A DNA stretch of 64,000 nucleotides from Gammaproteobacteria bacterium. GTDB taxonomy: Bacteria > Pseudomonadota > Gammaproteobacteria > SZUA-229. The notes beneath the pieces were generated by a model. That model made no database searches and was not told the DNA's origin. It worked only from the letters and a program-made list of their open reading frames with translations. Both the position numbers and the translations under genes were made by a program. Positions 1-7,444 of the stretch are shown one piece after another. The first letter of the stretch is position 1; every line of letters starts with the position of its first letter. The stretch is taken from positions 1 to 64,000 of the forward strand of contig JADGFA010000007.1 in NCBI GenBank assembly GCA_016744065.1. Reading direction: 5' to 3'.

Positions 1-61
1 CATCTACCTATAATTACATTTATAATACAGGGTTATTATTTCATCAAAAAAACCTGTCATT

Positions 62-454
62 ATGAAACAAATTCTTATTCCTATATCACCTGGCGAACTA
101 CTGGATAAAATTACCATTCTGGAAATTAAATCGGAGCGCATTGAATCAGCAGATAAAAAAGCCAATGTAAATAAAGAGCTGGCTATGCTAAATGATGTCT
201 GGAGTAATGCCGTTACAGAAGATGCAGACATTAAAGCCATGCGATCAGAAATGAAATCTATCAATGAAACCCTGTGGGACATTGAAGATGATATTCGAGA
301 TGAAGAGCGAGACAAACGTTTTGAGGCACGCTTTATTGAACTGGCTCGTAGCGTCTATGTTACTAATGACCAGCGCGCAGATGTAAAAAAACGAATAAAT
401 CTGTACTTAAAATCAGATATTGTTGAAGAAAAGTCATATCAGGAATACACATAA
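62..454 (+). CDS. DUF6165 family protein
   Basis: A 130-residue soluble protein opening with a conserved-looking PISPGELLDKITILEIK-type block (residues 6-23), rich in charged helices, with no signal peptide or membrane segment. It matches what I know of the DUF6165 family, small proteins found in polysaccharide and LPS gene clusters whose biochemical role is not established. It is followed after 29 bases by an FkbM methyltransferase and then a glycosyltransferase on the same strand, so it is probably part of a three-gene surface-sugar transcription unit. The function beyond the cluster context is unknown. The family call is from memory of the N-terminal motif. Confidence 0.75.
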   Translation: MKQILIPISPGELLDKITILEIKSERIESADKKANVNKELAMLNDVWSNAVTEDADIKAMRSEMKSINETLWDIEDDIRDEERDKRFEARFIELARSVYVTNDQRADVKKRINLYLKSDIVEEKSYQEYT

Positions 455-483
455 CTGTAAATTTTTACTAACAGGTATTATTA

Positions 484-1191
484 ATGGGTAAGAAACGCTC
501 TCCAACATATAAACGGGTAAAACGCTTTTTAAAGCAATTAGCGGGGCAGGACATATGGTCTTCCACTCAAATAAAGCTAAATCAGCTCCGATATGGTGAC
601 TGGGTAATACAGCCCGATAATTTAAATAAAAATAGCATCATATATTCACTCGGTGTTGGTGAAGATGTTGTGTTCGACAATAAAATAATTGATCAGTTTA
701 ATGTAACAGTACATGCTTTTGATCCTACGCCTAATTCAATAGAGTGGCTCAAAGCAGCCAATATATCTGATAATTTTGAATTTCATCCCTACGGAATTTC
801 ATCTACTGATGGCGAACTAAAGCTATACCCCAGAATTAATAAACGGGGCAGAAAATCAAAGGTTATGTATACACTAATTAATGAAGGCAATGCAACTAAC
901 GACGCCGTCTTAATTAATGTCAAGCGACTTCCTACCGTTATGTCAGACCTGGGACACCAGCACATTGATATTCTTAAAATGGATATAGAAGGCTCTGAAT
1001 ACCAGGTTATTGATGAAATAATCGATTCAAAAATAGAAATAAAACAAATTTTAGTAGAGTTTCATCATCGTTTTATAACCATTGGAAAAGAAAAAACAGA
1101 CGAAGCTATCAAAAAACTAAATAAGGCTGGATATGATATATTTTTTATCAGTGAAACAGGTCGTGAATATTCTTTTATAAAAGCCTCATAA
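484..1191 (+). CDS. FkbM family SAM-dependent methyltransferase
   Basis: A 235-residue Rossmann-type methyltransferase. The glycine-rich SAM-binding segment YSLGVGEDV lies near residues 54-62. The FkbM signature ILKMDIEGSEYQVI lies near residues 160-175, in which the acidic-Gly-Ser motif is characteristic. FkbM enzymes O-methylate small molecules or sugars, and in clusters like this one they usually modify polysaccharide residues. The gene sits between DUF6165 and a GT4 glycosyltransferase, so a sugar or glycan acceptor is inferred, but the substrate cannot be read from sequence. A second FkbM gene lies on the opposite strand at 3403-4275. The two proteins are not close copies. Confidence 0.85.
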   Translation: MGKKRSPTYKRVKRFLKQLAGQDIWSSTQIKLNQLRYGDWVIQPDNLNKNSIIYSLGVGEDVVFDNKIIDQFNVTVHAFDPTPNSIEWLKAANISDNFEFHPYGISSTDGELKLYPRINKRGRKSKVMYTLINEGNATNDAVLINVKRLPTVMSDLGHQHIDILKMDIEGSEYQVIDEIIDSKIEIKQILVEFHHRFITIGKEKTDEAIKKLNKAGYDIFFISETGREYSFIKAS

Positions 1192-1245
1192 CTATTTTAT
1201 GAATAATTATTTTGTAAAATTTAATACAAAAACTTTAATCTAAAT

Positions 1246-2334
1246 ATGAATATACTCGCCTGTACATCTAGTGACTGCTCTTTTAACAGCTTACGCCCTG
1301 AACATGAAATTTATATCAGCCTGGCAAAAGCCGGGCACAACGTCACTATAATCACTCACAAAAATGCACCATATAAACAACTGTTTTTAGAAAACAATAT
1401 TGAAGTTATTGAAGAGCCTGTTATAAAAAAAATCAGTATCAGCTCAATTAAACTAATACGAAAAACTATAAAACAGAAATCAATTGATATTGTTTACGCC
1501 ACAAATTCAAAATCCATACCAAATGCTGCATTTGCATGTATCGGATTACCTGCAAAACTGGTTGCATACCGAGGCACAGCCAGTGGCTTATACTGGCATG
1601 ACCCAGGAAATTACCTGGGAACACTACACCCAAGAGTAGATGGTATTATCTGTGTTTCAAAATATGTTTATCAGTATGTCGTTTCAAAAAAAGTGCTGAA
1701 TAATAAAAGCATTACGACTATCTACAAGGGGCATGAGCTAAGCTGGTACAATAAACAACCTGCTGATCTAAGTGAGTTCGCTATAAAAAAAGGTGATTTT
1801 ACAGCTATTTGCGTTACTAATGCCCGCCCCCATAAAGGCATTCACATTGCCCTCGAAGCAACAAACATATTAGCTAACATCAAAAACTTTCATCTATTAT
1901 TAGTCGGCAATGGTATGGATAAAGAGCCATATAAAAGCCTGATAAACAACAGTAAAATGAAAAACCGAATCCATCTTGCTGGTTATAGAAATGATGCTCC
2001 TGAACTCATCTCGGCAAGTAGCATCCTTATTCAGCCCTCAATTGCCGGCGAAGGCCTTCCCCGTGTCGTCCTTGAATCAATGGCCTACGGCACACCTGTA
2101 GTAGCGTCAGCTAATCCAGGAAGCATGGAAATCATTGACACCGGAGTAAACGGCTGTATTGTTCCCGTTGGTGATGTCAGCGCGCTTGCCGACAAGGTAG
2201 AAAAGCTGCATGACAGCCCTGAATTATTAAAATCACTTTCTGAAAACAGTTCTAAAGTTCTACAGAACAAAATGTCTCATTCAGAAACGGTACGAAAATA
2301 TATAGAATATTTTGAGTCCTTACTCACTCATTGA
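1246..2334 (+). CDS. Glycosyltransferase family 4 (GT-B fold)
   Basis: A 362-residue GT-B glycosyltransferase. The N-terminal half carries the acceptor-domain pattern (CTSSDCSFNSLRPEHEIYISLAKAGHNV). The C-terminal half carries the donor-binding motif GEGLPRVVLESMAYGTPVVA near residues 268-287, with the E(x7)E arrangement of the GT4/GT1 group. It likely adds a sugar to an LPS or polysaccharide chain on the cytoplasmic membrane face. The last 15 bases overlap the 3' end of the convergent GT9 gene. There is no terminator between the two genes. The sugar donor is not predictable. Confidence 0.85.
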   Translation: MNILACTSSDCSFNSLRPEHEIYISLAKAGHNVTIITHKNAPYKQLFLENNIEVIEEPVIKKISISSIKLIRKTIKQKSIDIVYATNSKSIPNAAFACIGLPAKLVAYRGTASGLYWHDPGNYLGTLHPRVDGIICVSKYVYQYVVSKKVLNNKSITTIYKGHELSWYNKQPADLSEFAIKKGDFTAICVTNARPHKGIHIALEATNILANIKNFHLLLVGNGMDKEPYKSLINNSKMKNRIHLAGYRNDAPELISASSILIQPSIAGEGLPRVVLESMAYGTPVVASANPGSMEIIDTGVNGCIVPVGDVSALADKVEKLHDSPELLKSLSENSSKVLQNKMSHSETVRKYIEYFESLLTH

Positions 2335-3399
2335 ATTTTTATTTTGTTTCACATTACCTGCCATTATTCGATCAAGTTGCTTACAAACCTCATCGACTTT
2401 AATCAGGTCCATTACACCTGGTTTTTCAATTTTGGTTCCCCATCGTAAATCATTCACTGGTTTTTTTAAAAACTTTTCGGCTGCCAGCTCAAACTTATCA
2501 ACACAGTAATCAAGTGAATTATAAGGCCCACTACGCTTACTCCAGGTACAGGCATATAAACCAATAACCGGTACACCCACAGCATTTGCAATATGTGCAG
2601 GCCCTGAATCAGGTGATACAACAACCGTTGCACTACTCAGCAAACCCACTAATTGTTCCAGCGTATCTTTACCAACAAGATTTAATACTGTTTTTTTCAT
2701 TTTTGACGAAATATCATTCGCCATATTTATTTCAATATCAGCAGGGCCACCACTTAATATAACCTGCATGTTATAACGTTCGCTTGCATAATCTGCAAGC
2801 TCGGCATATCTAGTCGCACTCCAGTTACGTAGCTGATGACTTGAACAGGCTGAAATCACCAGTACTTTTTTATCCTTATCGATATATTCGTCCACAAACT
2901 TCTGAGCATTTTCTGTAACTGGAATTCGCCAGTCGAGTTCATCTGCATGAATACCTAAGACTCTTGCAAAAGATAAAAAACCCTGCACCTGATGTTGCTG
3001 AACCTGCTCAGGAATAGATTGATTAACAAATAAATGATGAAAATCTCTGGATCTTTTTTTATCCCAGCCAAGTTTAATATCTGCTTTTATTCCTAAACTT
3101 GCAATATTTGCACGTGCAGCTACTTGCATTTGCAACAAAACATCAAAATTCTCATTCTTTAACGCATACCATAATTTTTTATATTCTTTTAAACCGTTTT
3201 TTTTATCGAATAAAATAAACTGGACATTATCAATTATTTTCAAGAATTTATATTCAAATTGACCACATATCCAGGTTATTTCTGTTTTCGGCCATTGTTT
3301 CTGAATAGCCCTTAAAACGGGTAATACATGAGTCACATCACCAATCGCAGACAAGCGTAAAATACATATTTTTTTTGGTGGCTTTATAGAGGAATACAT
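2320..3399 (-). CDS. Glycosyltransferase family 9 (heptosyltransferase-like)
   Basis: A 359-residue protein with the GT9/heptosyltransferase pattern. It has an N-terminal ICILRLSAIGDVTHVLPVLR block (residues ~11-30) and a C-terminal ADP-heptose-binding block SPDSGPAHIANAVGVPVIGL (~262-281). These enzymes transfer heptose or related sugars to the LPS inner core. It is the last gene of a minus-strand run GT2-FkbM-GT9 with 3- and 18-base gaps, so co-transcription is likely. WaaC/WaaF (RfaF) or another GT9 enzyme such as WaaQ are all possible, so I give no symbol. Conserved neighbouring glnE-ilvE supports an LPS-core setting. Confidence 0.85.
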   Translation of the reverse strand: MYSSIKPPKKICILRLSAIGDVTHVLPVLRAIQKQWPKTEITWICGQFEYKFLKIIDNVQFILFDKKNGLKEYKKLWYALKNENFDVLLQMQVAARANIASLGIKADIKLGWDKKRSRDFHHLFVNQSIPEQVQQHQVQGFLSFARVLGIHADELDWRIPVTENAQKFVDEYIDKDKKVLVISACSSHQLRNWSATRYAELADYASERYNMQVILSGGPADIEINMANDISSKMKKTVLNLVGKDTLEQLVGLLSSATVVVSPDSGPAHIANAVGVPVIGLYACTWSKRSGPYNSLDYCVDKFELAAEKFLKKPVNDLRWGTKIEKPGVMDLIKVDEVCKQLDRIMAGNVKQNKNSMSE

Positions 3400-3402
3400 A
3401 TA

Positions 3403-4275
3403 TTAAATAGCTATTAATTTATTACGTAAGTCTTTAGCTTCTTCTTCATGAACTAACACATAGTCTCTACGGTGACTTCTATCAAAACTCTCTAAGGTGT
3501 CAAGAATTTTAATATCGGATGGATTCTTTGAAGACACACCTAATATTTTATAATTAACACCCTGCATAAGCTCACGTATCAATTTTAATCGCTCTAATTT
3601 TTCACTATATGTAGGATGAGCTTCTTCCGGCAACTGCCATATTTCACAAAATATATATGGTTTAAATTTTTTAATTGTAGAAACCAGACCTCGCAACACT
3701 TCAAGCTCAGACCCTTCGACATCAATTTTAAAAGCACACAGAGCTTCTGGTGCTAACATTTCGAAAAATTCATCAGCAGGAAAGGTAAATAAATCGAAGG
3801 CATATTTATCCGTCTCGCCAAAACGAGCGTAATCATTAAGCGACCCCATTTTATCTGCTTTTCTTCGAATATAAAAAGTTCTCAGCTCTTTTTTATCAGA
3901 TAAAGCAAAAGGTAAAATTCGCACATTTTTAAAATTATTTGCCCTGATTAACTCCTGAGTATAATAATTACAAACTGCATTTGGTTCAAAGCCAATATAA
4001 CTTCGTTCCTGATCGAGCGCCTTTAGTTTAACCATATAAAGCCCTATATTTACACCTATATCAACTACTGTCCCTTCCTTTTTCTGCAAAAACACAGACA
4101 GACAATCTGACATCCATTTATCATCAGGCACTAAAAAACCGGCACCCAGACCATGCAGTATGGGCACATTCAATTCAAGACCAAAATAATTAGCTTTCGC
4201 CTGCTTCAGGCATAACCTGGATAATGGTTTGTACAATTCACGACGAAACTTATTAAAAACTTTAACCAGACTCAT
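3403..4275 (-). CDS. FkbM family SAM-dependent methyltransferase
   Basis: A 290-residue methyltransferase. The SAM motif TVVDIGVNIGLYMVKL is near residues 69-84 and the FkbM signature AFKIDVEGSELEVLRG near 180-195. Its second gene neighbour GT2 starts upstream and GT9 follows after 3 bases, so it is embedded in a glycan assembly operon and probably methylates a sugar of the LPS outer core or of a polysaccharide. It differs in length and N-terminus from the other FkbM protein at 484-1191. That points to two different acceptor sites rather than a recent duplication. The acceptor is not known. Confidence 0.85.
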   Translation of the reverse strand: MSLVKVFNKFRRELYKPLSRLCLKQAKANYFGLELNVPILHGLGAGFLVPDDKWMSDCLSVFLQKKEGTVVDIGVNIGLYMVKLKALDQERSYIGFEPNAVCNYYTQELIRANNFKNVRILPFALSDKKELRTFYIRRKADKMGSLNDYARFGETDKYAFDLFTFPADEFFEMLAPEALCAFKIDVEGSELEVLRGLVSTIKKFKPYIFCEIWQLPEEAHPTYSEKLERLKLIRELMQGVNYKILGVSSKNPSDIKILDTLESFDRSHRRDYVLVHEEEAKDLRNKLIAI

Positions 4276-4293
4276 TTTAACTATTCTCTATTA

Positions 4294-5055
4294 TTAGCGC
4301 TTAGATTCATATTTGAATTTAAGAAAATTATATTTATTAAAAGTATATTGCATTTGTATAACAGATATAAGAAAACCATGATAACCATCGAGTACGCCCA
4401 GGCGAAGCACATAATGCCGCACAAATGAAAATAATGTATGAGTCACCACTTCAAACACACTCGTTTTACGACCTTTTTTATACTGACTATCTGCCCATGC
4501 TTTAGCGTAAGTATTTCTTTTATCCATATACTCTTCTAATGACTCAAATGTGTAGTGGAACAACTTACCCTTCAGGTCAATTTTTTTAGCCTCTTTACAC
4601 TGCACCGTTTCATGCACAAGCTTATCATTATATGTATAGTGCTTTTTATTAAACAAACGGACAATTTTATCAGGATGCCAACCACTGTGATAAATAAATT
4701 TATTACAAAAATGCGTCAGGCGATTAATTCGGTATACTGTTTTTTCCTCTGCTTCAGACAAACACATAATAATTTCATCTTTTAGCTGATCACTCACAAC
4801 CTCGTCAGAATCAAGCGCCAGAATCCAGTTATTACTTGCTTTATCGACTGCCAATCTTTTTTGCAAACCAAAACCGGGCCAGTCTTCATTGGTATAAATT
4901 TTATCAGTATATTCAGCAACAATATCCAGTGTGTTATCTGTACTGCCTGAATCAACTACAACGATTTCATCAACCCAGGTAACTGACTCGAGACATCGCC
5001 TTATTCTACTTTCTTCATTTTTACAAATAATAGTAACTGATAGTTTTGATTTCAT
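4294..5055 (-). CDS. Glycosyltransferase family 2, WaaE/KdtX-like
   Basis: A 253-residue GT-A glycosyltransferase. The start has the GT2 pattern SVTIICKNEESRIRRCLESV, with DSGSTDN at residues 35-41 and the metal-binding LDSDE (DxD-like) at 81-85. The EDWPGFGLQKRLA stretch is typical of the LPS-core glucosyltransferase WaaE/KdtX subgroup. It heads the minus-strand operon GT2-FkbM-GT9. The likely role is adding a hexose to the core oligosaccharide; the exact linkage is inference. The divergent promoter region shared with the next gene spans only about 105 bases. Confidence 0.82.
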   Translation of the reverse strand: MKSKLSVTIICKNEESRIRRCLESVTWVDEIVVVDSGSTDNTLDIVAEYTDKIYTNEDWPGFGLQKRLAVDKASNNWILALDSDEVVSDQLKDEIIMCLSEAEEKTVYRINRLTHFCNKFIYHSGWHPDKIVRLFNKKHYTYNDKLVHETVQCKEAKKIDLKGKLFHYTFESLEEYMDKRNTYAKAWADSQYKKGRKTSVFEVVTHTLFSFVRHYVLRLGVLDGYHGFLISVIQMQYTFNKYNFLKFKYESKR

Positions 5056-5160
5056 ATTTGCCTACACTGACTTAACGCTGATTTTTGAGATAAACTTTTG
5101 TGAAATGGGCGACCCAATGCCCTATACCAACAACATGATAATCGTATTATACTCACGCTT

Positions 5161-6210
5161 ATGAAAAAATACCTGCTTTTTGCTGAACAACTTTACAGCT
5201 ACCCTATTTTACGCCCATTACAAAATGCCATACTAAAACGTGGTGATAAAGTTGCCTGGTATCTACACAAAATACCTGATTTTCTTACAGAATCAGATGC
5301 GCCTGTTTTAACTTCTGTTAAAGATGTTCAAAATTTCAATCCCGATGCCGTCTTTGTGCCAACCAACTGGGTGCCCGATTTTTTCCCAGGCGTTAAAGTA
5401 GAGGTATTCCATGGCTTTAATGTTGGAAAACGTGCTAATAGCAGCCAGGACCATTTCCGTATTCGAGGCCTATTTGATCTGTATTGCACACAAGGCCCAG
5501 ATACAACACAGCCTTTTCAACAGCTAGCCAAACAACACGGTTATTTCAGTGTCGCCGAAACAGGCTGGTCTAAACTTGATCCTATGTTTAACTGTGATAA
5601 TCCGAACCAGTTACGGGAAAAAATCAATACAGATAAACCCATTATTTTTTATGCCTCTACATTCAGCCCAAAACTGACATCTGCACCTATTCTGATAAAG
5701 CATATAGAAAAAATGGCCACATCAGGAAAATGGCACTGGGTTATCACGCTGCACCCTAAATCAGATCCCGACGTCATTAGCCTCTATCGAAATATACAGT
5801 GTGAAAATCTGACTTTCATTGAACCTGGTGAAGAAATCATACCAATGCTTTATGCAGCTGACGCTATGCTTTGTGATACATCATCTATTTTTATTGAATA
5901 TTTATTATTAAATAAGCCGGTTGTGACCTTTAATACATCGGTTCCAGGGCCACATTTAATTGATGTACACTCAATAGATCTAATCGAGCCTGCTCTGGAA
6001 AAAGCACTATCCCATCCGCCAGAGCTAATGAGTGAAATTGAAAATTACGCTTTAAAAATTCATCCAGACCGTGATGGCCATGCGGCAGAACGCATTTTAG
6101 ATGCTACTGAAAATTTTATTGATTCAAATAAAACCAGCCTGAAACCTAAGCCCCTTAATCTGGGGCGAAAACTACAAATGAGAAAAAAACTCAAATATTA
6201 TAAATTATAA
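5161..6210 (+). CDS. CDP-glycerol glycerophosphotransferase-like protein
   Basis: A 349-residue GT-B-like protein. HGFNVGKR at residues 84-91 corresponds to the conserved H-G motif of the CDP-glycerol glycerophosphotransferase (TagB/TagF-like) family. The C-terminal MLCDTSSIFIEYLLLNKPVV near 238-257 matches that family's donor-binding segment (D-T/S-S-x-x-x-E). In Gram-negatives such proteins occur in LPS and capsule clusters, where they may transfer glycerol phosphate or act on another CDP-polyol. It has its own promoter region divergent from the GT2 gene and is convergent with zf-CHCC, with a 15-base gap. The substrate is not established. Confidence 0.75.
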   Translation: MKKYLLFAEQLYSYPILRPLQNAILKRGDKVAWYLHKIPDFLTESDAPVLTSVKDVQNFNPDAVFVPTNWVPDFFPGVKVEVFHGFNVGKRANSSQDHFRIRGLFDLYCTQGPDTTQPFQQLAKQHGYFSVAETGWSKLDPMFNCDNPNQLREKINTDKPIIFYASTFSPKLTSAPILIKHIEKMATSGKWHWVITLHPKSDPDVISLYRNIQCENLTFIEPGEEIIPMLYAADAMLCDTSSIFIEYLLLNKPVVTFNTSVPGPHLIDVHSIDLIEPALEKALSHPPELMSEIENYALKIHPDRDGHAAERILDATENFIDSNKTSLKPKPLNLGRKLQMRKKLKYYKL

Positions 6211-6225
6211 AAATAACCCGTAGCT

Positions 6226-6417
6226 CTATTTCAGATGATACTCAGCACCACAATACGGGCATTTACCATTGCCGTTTTTATCAAACGCAATAAATACCTG
6301 CGGATGAGAATTCCATAAACTACTACCTGGCATTGGGCAATGCACTGGCATATCATCCTGCGTTACTTCATAACGATCTTCTGCATTAGGTGTAGAAAGG
6401 TTTTCCTGAACTGTCAT
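6226..6417 (-). CDS. Zinc-finger protein, zf-CHCC (NDUFS6-like)
   Basis: A 63-residue protein with a single zinc knuckle. Likely ligands are C27, H38, C53 and C56 (contexts VHCPMPG, NSHPQVF and GKCPYCGAEY). This is the zf-CHCC pattern shared with the mitochondrial complex I subunit NDUFS6. Small bacterial members are common in proteobacteria and their function is unclear. It lies 61 bases downstream of ilvE on the same strand, following the frequent gammaproteobacterial order glnE-ilvE-small zinc finger. A structural or regulatory metal-binding role is the most that can be said. Confidence 0.8.
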   Translation of the reverse strand: MTVQENLSTPNAEDRYEVTQDDMPVHCPMPGSSLWNSHPQVFIAFDKNGNGKCPYCGAEYHLK

Positions 6418-6478
6418 CTATATTCTCTTTTAACTTTATTTTTAGTTTATAGCGAAAAAAGTTTGTTGCATAATCGCC

Positions 6479-7405
6479 TTATTTAACAGCGGTTAACCAA
6501 TTCACATCAATCTCTTTTCTACCGTGAACAACATCAAAATACAGGGTTTGTAATTTTTCAGTAATCGGGCCACGTGTCCCTGTACCAATCATACGGTTAT
6601 CCACCTCGCGTATGGGTGTCACTTCTGCCGCAGTACCTGTAAAAAAAGCTTCATCTGCAATATAAACTTCATCACGAGTTATACGTTTTTCAATTATTTC
6701 AATTCCCAGCTCCTTGCAGAACCTAAATATCGTATTTCGTGTAATTCCGTTAAGCGCTGATGTTAAATCAGGTGTATATATCACATTGTTTTTAACTAGA
6801 AATATATTTTCACCACTGCCTTCCGCCACATACCCTTCAGGGTCTAATAACATTGCCTCATCATAACCATCAGAAATGGCTTCCTGCAAAGCCAGCATGG
6901 AATTAATATAATGACCATTTGCTTTTGCCTTAGTCATACTGATATTCACATGGTGGCGGGTATAGGATGACGTATGAATTCTCAGGCCATTTTTCAGGTT
7001 ATCCTCTCCCAGATAAGCGCCCCATTCCCAGGCCGCTACAATGACGTGTGTTTTTAAATTATCAGCCCGTAAACCCATACCTTCTGAGCCATAAAAAGCC
7101 ATTGGTCTAATATAAGCAGACTCAAGATTATTTTCCCTTACCACCAGACTATGGGCTTCATTGATTTCATTTTTATCAAATGGCATATCCATACGCATAA
7201 TATGTGCCGAATCAAATAAACGATCGGTATGCTCCTGAAGGCGAAAAATAGCTGTGCCCTGTTCTGCTTTATACGCACGAACACCTTCAAAAACACCCAT
7301 TCCATAATGCAGTGTATGGGTTAAAACATGTACCTTAGCTTCACGCCAGGGAACTAATTCCCCGTCAAACCAAATTACACCATCGCGATCAGCCATGGTT
7401 TGCAT
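6479..7405 (-). CDS. ilvE: Branched-chain amino acid aminotransferase
   Basis: A 308-residue fold-type IV PLP aminotransferase, the usual length for IlvE, catalysing the last step of leucine, isoleucine and valine synthesis with glutamate as amino donor. Visible features are the opening MADRDGVIWFDGELVPW, the PLP lysine in SMTKAKANGHY (~K161), EGSGENIF near 193-200 and the C-terminal FFTGTAAEVTPIREVD block that binds the cofactor phosphate. An alternative start at the fourth codon (MADRD) would fit the E. coli protein slightly better. It follows glnE by 39 bases in the same direction, a conserved arrangement. Its partner enzyme IlvD is encoded 6 kb further on. Confidence 0.95.
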   Translation of the reverse strand: MQTMADRDGVIWFDGELVPWREAKVHVLTHTLHYGMGVFEGVRAYKAEQGTAIFRLQEHTDRLFDSAHIMRMDMPFDKNEINEAHSLVVRENNLESAYIRPMAFYGSEGMGLRADNLKTHVIVAAWEWGAYLGEDNLKNGLRIHTSSYTRHHVNISMTKAKANGHYINSMLALQEAISDGYDEAMLLDPEGYVAEGSGENIFLVKNNVIYTPDLTSALNGITRNTIFRFCKELGIEIIEKRITRDEVYIADEAFFTGTAAEVTPIREVDNRMIGTGTRGPITEKLQTLYFDVVHGRKEIDVNWLTAVK

Positions 7406-7444
7406 ACTTTACTTACTCCTAAATTATTTTACCTGTACTGTTTA

